This document shows, in pieces, positions 7,515-10,414 of a stretch of 10,414 nt of DNA; position 1 is the stretch's first letter, and the number at the start of each line of letters is the position of its first letter. Below the pieces are notes generated by a model. That model was not told the origin of the DNA. It was given only the letters and a program-made list of their open reading frames with translations, and did not search any database. Origin of the DNA: Candidatus Hydrogenedentota bacterium (GTDB taxonomy: Bacteria > Hydrogenedentota > Hydrogenedentia > Hydrogenedentales > CAITNO01); contig SKQZ01000210.1 of assembly GCA_007118765.1 (NCBI GenBank), positions 1 through 10,414 of the forward strand. Direction: 5' to 3'. Both the position numbers and the translations under genes were made by a program.

Positions 7515-7529
7515 GCCGAAGCGGTTTTT
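7515..7529 (+). terminator. Weak candidate terminator of rng
   Basis: GCCG (7515-7518 region) pairs with CGGT around an AAG loop and runs into TTTTT (7525-7529). The stem is only three GC pairs plus a G-T wobble, well below a normal rho-independent terminator, so this is a guess based mainly on location about 80 nt after the stop. Confidence 0.15.
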
Positions 7530-7612
7530 CTAGCCCGCATATGTTGCTGGGTTTTGTCGTAATCCTGTGCATATTGCGTCAATCAGCTGTTTTGCGGAAG
7601 ATAGCGAAAGAC

Positions 7613-7630
7613 AGCGCGTTAGAACGCGTT
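7613..7630. repeat. Palindrome CGCGTT-AG-AACGCG
   Basis: CGCGTT (7615-7620) and AACGCG (7623-7628) are perfectly inverted around AG. Including a G-T wobble and an A-T pair, RNA could form a stem of about seven pairs with a UAGA loop. It could be an operator or a small hairpin; no T-run follows. Confidence 0.45.
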
Positions 7631-7765
7631 GTTGTTGGTTGAAAAGCAGCATAAGTATCACTCCTTCTGCCCTGTCCTTGTCGCTACTACACCTCTGACA
7701 ACGTCCAATAGCTTCTAAAAAATAAGTGCCGGATATTTTTGCCTCGGCTATTGTTCCAAGACAAG

Positions 7766-7813
7766 TACATCCACTAGTCTGCACCACTTGCATTTTTAGG
7801 TAGATTGGATGTA
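7766..7813. repeat. Inverted repeat TACATCCA/TGGATGTA with inner pairing
   Basis: TACATCCA (7766-7773) is inverted at TGGATGTA (7806-7813). The stem continues inward with CTA (7774-7776) against TAG (7801-7803) across a two-base AT bulge, giving eleven pairs. Inside the loop TGCA (7780-7783) and TGCA (7789-7792) form a small hairpin followed by TTTTT. The nested pairing suggests a structured RNA or cruciform; an 8-bp match alone could be chance. Confidence 0.4.
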
Positions 7814-7865
7814 GTATGTTGGTAGTGATGTTTTATAAAGTTGAAGGGTGTTGAGCGTAGCGGAG

Positions 7866-7956
7866 GAAGCAATATCAGGCAGTACAAATGAGTGTCTATA
7901 GTTTCATTGGGCTGTCAAGGTAGTATGCCCCTTAACGTGATGTTGGATATTGCTTC
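7866..7956. repeat. Perfect 11-bp inverted repeat spanning 91 nt
   Basis: GAAGCAATATC (7866-7876) is exactly inverted at GATATTGCTTC (7946-7956). In RNA the stem extends outward by a G-U and an A-U pair (7864-7865 with 7957-7958). The interior can pair again: GGCA/TAC (7878-7885, one bulged base) with GTATGCC (7923-7929), and AATGA with TCATT further in. This looks like a long stem-loop upstream of the lipoprotein gene. Confidence 0.5.
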
Positions 7957-7971
7957 TTATATGTCTCCGTG

Positions 7972-8003
7972 TTGACTTTGTGTCAAGATACGCAAGATAT
8001 AAA
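7972..8003 (+). promoter_or_regulatory. Possible promoter of the lipoprotein gene
   Basis: TTGACT (7972-7977) is followed by GATATA (7996-8001) at 18 bases or TATAAA (7998-8003) at 20 bases. Either would give a leader of roughly 90 nt before the ATG at 8103. The hexamers are good but the better -10 has a long spacer. Confidence 0.4.
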
Positions 8004-8020
8004 GAACGCGCTTATAAGGT

Positions 8021-8075
8021 TTCTTGAGCATGGTTCCTGTGCAAGGGATGGGAGATGGGCTCTGGTTCTTGAGCA
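8021..8075. repeat. Direct repeat TTCTTGAGCA in the lipoprotein leader
   Basis: TTCTTGAGCA occurs at 8021-8030 and 8066-8075, 45 bp apart, between the candidate promoter and the ribosome binding site. It could be a duplicated regulator or RNA-binding site; no function is known. Confidence 0.45.
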
Positions 8076-8089
8076 CAGCAAAAACACTG

Positions 8090-8095
8090 AGGAGG
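8090..8095 (+). promoter_or_regulatory. Shine-Dalgarno of the lipoprotein gene
   Basis: AGGAGG, a full consensus, lies seven bases before ATG 8103 and fixes this start ahead of the lipoprotein signal peptide. M4 is in frame but too far from it. Confidence 0.8.
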
Positions 8096-8102
8096 ATGTG
8101 TT

Positions 8103-10414
8103 ATGAAGACGATGGTATCGAGTGAGAGATTTTCGTGGAAGCGCTGTCTTGGGATTGCGACAGCAATAATTATCACATCACTTTTAATGGGGTGTCCTGA
8201 AAGGGATGCAAGTGATGTGGCGAGTACGTCGCCAGGAGATGTGGGTACAATCTGGGTGCCGGAGGAACCCGCACCGTATCCGTTGGACGTGGATGGCGAA
8301 GTTGTCACCATTAACGCTGACTTAAGCACCGGCGCTTGGGAGTGGTACCGGTTCGATGCTGAAGCCGGGCGCAAATATTATATTTTTGCGTCAGGGAATG
8401 CGCCAGTAAATGTTACCTTGTTCAAAGGTGTGGAAACCGAAGAGGACGGCACAAAGGCCGTAATGCTTTGGACAACAGATCCCGCCCATCCGGAACTTTA
8501 TTATTGGGAGTACCCCGGGATACATGCCAATGAAGATGGAGTGGACGCGGGAGTCGTAGCGAATAAGGCTATTGCCATTCCGAGTTTTGTGGCGGAAGAA
8601 ACGGGCGAATACTATATTGTGATACAGGCAGCGCGAATACTTGAGTGCCTTCCCGATTGCAGAGACGATGATGTCCGGCTTGCCGCGTATTATGATGTGC
8701 GCACTTACAACGTGCAGGTTGGTACCGTGGCCGAAGCTGCTGACGCAAACGAACTGAACATTTATGATCCTGCTGTTGATGAAGCGCCTTTTCTCAAAGG
8801 CGAGGTAAAAATCAACAAGCACGATTGGTTTTATTTTGATGCAACGGCGGATTCCAATTATATGATTGAGTTTATGGAGCCTGCTTTTAGTCGGGGTAGT
8901 GTAAAAGCCTTGGTTTATAGCCCTCTTGGCGACGTAACCTGTGAAGTTATTGACTGTGACAACTGTAATCCGCAGCCATTGTATGCACCTCATGAGGGTC
9001 GCTATTTCATATTGGTGGTTCTGAACGCTGCACCTTTTGAATCAGGTCATGTTGACTTGACTCCTGACGAGGAGTTTTTCGGTTTTGAGTACTTGCTGCG
9101 TGTGTTTCGTGATGACCACGGTAACCTTCCGGCTCTTGCCACTCGCATTGATACCCCTGACTTGAATGAAGAGAGCGAAGTTGCAGGTTATTTGACGCGT
9201 GGCGATGAGGATTGGTTTGATTTCGTGGCGCCACCACACAGCACGTTCTGGGTGGAAACCCGTGGTCGGTATGACTTGCGGTTGAACGTCAGTGGCAATG
9301 TTGAGCAAGATCCGTTGGATGATGAAGCCCTCGGACTAGCAAGTTTTCTTCAGCGTCAATATGATGGACGCAATGACATGGCGATTTTTCAAACTCATGA
9401 CAGAGAACAAATACTTCCTTTCTCTGTGCGCATGATACACAAACCACTGAATCCGTTCAGGCTTGATATGGGCGGTTATTCCGTGGCGGTAATTGCGGAT
9501 GACCACGTGAACGCGCATATCCAGAACGTACGTCCGGCGACGGAAATAGAAATAGGGGAAGAAGCCTCCGGCATCCTTTGGCCGGAAGATACGGATATGT
9601 TCAAGTTTAGTGCCAGAAAGCAGCACTTTTTGTATCGGGTGACAATGGAAGGTGCACACCGGCTGGATTTACGGACAATAAACGCTGCTCAAAATGGCTT
9701 TGATTTTCACGGGGAAGCCGAGATGCCCGAAGGCGTGTGGCGTGCGACGCCACTGACAGTTTATTTCTATAACGATGACCGCCATACGCGACTGTTTCCA
9801 GTCGTAAGCGGTGCTCGCGAAGATAGGCTGGAAACGCGTTATACAATCTTGGCGGAAGAAAATGATCACAGGAGTTTCACCGGCAACTTCGACAGGGATT
9901 TGGCGGCAGCACAGGAGGTTAGTCCCGAAGCCGATGGCGAAGGTGTTCTGTGGCCGACAGATTCCGATGTTTTCAAGGTCGTGGTTGACGAGGAAAGTGC
10001 TGGAAAAATGATTGAAGTCACATTGACTCCAGAACGCCATGATAACACGGTGGATCTTTTGTGGTGGGCGCCTGGTGAAGGCGCAGTTGAACAAGAGCAT
10101 GTTTTCTGGACGGTAGTTCCCGAGGCTGGGGAATATGGCATAGTAGTCCGTCACAATGATGCACGGCCGGAGCGTACAGTCGATTACACTGTTTCCGTGC
10201 GGTTTGAGGCGGACCATAACTTCACGGGCGACTTTGAAGACGATATGGAGCGTGCCACCGAGATAGGGGTGTCAGCAACCAGCGAAGAAAAAGAATTGTG
10301 GCCTGGCGACAGTGACGTATACAGCGTGTCGATTGCTGAAGAACACCTTGACCATATGCTTACAGTTGTGTTGGAGTGTGAAGACAATGCACCCGTGGAA
10401 TTGCAATGGTGGGA
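8103..10414 (+). CDS. Large lipoprotein of tandem PPC-like beta-sandwich repeats, 3'-truncated by window edge
   Basis: The frame is open for 770 codons to the window edge with no stop. A type II signal peptide is clear: basic N-region, hydrophobic 16-29, lipobox L28-M-G-C31. The next residues (P-E, then an acidic Ser/Thr-rich linker) suggest a lipid-anchored envelope protein, probably outer membrane. The rest is acidic, aromatic and beta-rich. It repeats a motif like the G-x-L...D-x-D-x-F-x-F core of bacterial pre-peptidase C-terminal (PPC) domains: WEWYRF (79-84), HDWFYF (240-245), DEDWFDF (368-374), WPEDTDMFKF (493-502), WPTDSDVFKV (617-626), WPGDSDVYSV (733-742). From the second unit on, the Asp anchors are 129, 128, 124 and 116 residues apart. 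Five Cys lie at 182, 186, 280, 285 and 288. No protease or other catalytic domain is seen in this part; one may lie beyond the edge. The specific role (binding, adhesion, surface scaffold) is unknown. PPC similarity is inference from pattern. Confidence 0.88.
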   Translation, partial: MKTMVSSERFSWKRCLGIATAIIITSLLMGCPERDASDVASTSPGDVGTIWVPEEPAPYPLDVDGEVVTINADLSTGAWEWYRFDAEAGRKYYIFASGNAPVNVTLFKGVETEEDGTKAVMLWTTDPAHPELYYWEYPGIHANEDGVDAGVVANKAIAIPSFVAEETGEYYIVIQAARILECLPDCRDDDVRLAAYYDVRTYNVQVGTVAEAADANELNIYDPAVDEAPFLKGEVKINKHDWFYFDATADSNYMIEFMEPAFSRGSVKALVYSPLGDVTCEVIDCDNCNPQPLYAPHEGRYFILVVLNAAPFESGHVDLTPDEEFFGFEYLLRVFRDDHGNLPALATRIDTPDLNEESEVAGYLTRGDEDWFDFVAPPHSTFWVETRGRYDLRLNVSGNVEQDPLDDEALGLASFLQRQYDGRNDMAIFQTHDREQILPFSVRMIHKPLNPFRLDMGGYSVAVIADDHVNAHIQNVRPATEIEIGEEASGILWPEDTDMFKFSARKQHFLYRVTMEGAHRLDLRTINAAQNGFDFHGEAEMPEGVWRATPLTVYFYNDDRHTRLFPVVSGAREDRLETRYTILAEENDHRSFTGNFDRDLAAAQEVSPEADGEGVLWPTDSDVFKVVVDEESAGKMIEVTLTPERHDNTVDLLWWAPGEGAVEQEHVFWTVVPEAGEYGIVVRHNDARPERTVDYTVSVRFEADHNFTGDFEDDMERATEIGVSATSEEKELWPGDSDVYSVSIAEEHLDHMLTVVLECEDNAPVELQWW

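Larger units (their letters stand above)
7434..8102. other. Long intergenic region, 669 nt, rich in inverted repeats
   Basis: No protein gene is supported between rng and the lipoprotein gene. An 87-codon minus-strand ORF at 7530-7793 has no recognisable motif. The middle part is more AT-rich than the flanking genes. A short GCCG/CGGT hairpin followed by TTTTT at 7515-7529 is the only terminator-like structure after rng and is weak. Inverted repeats are at 7613-7630, 7766-7813 and 7866-7956, a promoter-like pair at about 7972-8003, and a direct repeat at 8021-8075. The region may be a long structured leader, a small RNA locus, or a control region; none can be chosen from sequence alone. Confidence 0.55.

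Noticed and set aside
7530..7793. 87-codon minus-strand ORF in the intergenic region
   Set aside because: No good ribosome binding site or domain was seen, and it covers the hairpin at 7613-7630 and part of the inverted repeat starting at 7766. Kept as non-coding, though a small gene is not fully excluded.
8391..8993. 200-codon minus-strand ORF
   Set aside because: It is opposite the lipoprotein frame, which has a full ribosome binding site, a lipobox and internal repeats.

Overview
The window reads as a chromosomal segment of a Gram-negative-type bacterium with moderately high GC. Its genes encode a Tat-exported formylglycine sulfatase, a PilZ protein, RNase G, a signal-peptide protein and a lipoprotein. 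Sulfatases of this kind are abundant in Planctomycetota, Lentisphaerota/Kiritimatiellota and Hydrogenedentota, so one of these groups is plausible. Nothing here (no rRNA, no diagnostic marker) settles it.

Layout: (a) 1-679, minus strand: the N-terminal 226 residues of an arylsulfatase, running off the left edge. (b) 680-1139: divergent non-coding region. (c) 1140-1550: small PilZ (c-di-GMP receptor) protein, followed 87 nt later by (d) 1638-3965: a 775-residue fusion of a PlsC/PlsB-like acyltransferase and an alpha/beta-hydrolase. (e) 4127-5755: exported protein with a degenerate zinc-phospholipase-C-like N-terminus and a TPR/coiled-coil C-terminus. (f) 5904-7433: RNase G, preceded by a possible 30-codon leader ORF whose stop directly abuts the rng start. 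(g) 7434-8102: a 669-nt gene-free region with several inverted repeats. (h) 8103 to the right edge: a large lipoprotein built from repeated PPC-like beta-sandwich units, open at its 3' end.

Five genes in a row (c-f, h) are on the plus strand. PilZ and the acyltransferase/hydrolase are close enough to share a transcript, which suggests, as inference only, c-di-GMP-linked control of a lipid or envelope acyl-transfer/hydrolysis step. The exported TPR protein and the lipoprotein are also envelope proteins. RNase G is a housekeeping RNA-processing enzyme and need not be functionally linked.

No mobile element, CRISPR array, tRNA or rRNA is visible. The least explained parts are the fused acyltransferase/hydrolase, the metal-site-less phospholipase-like domain, the lipoprotein repeats and the inverted-repeat-rich intergenic region at 7600-7960.
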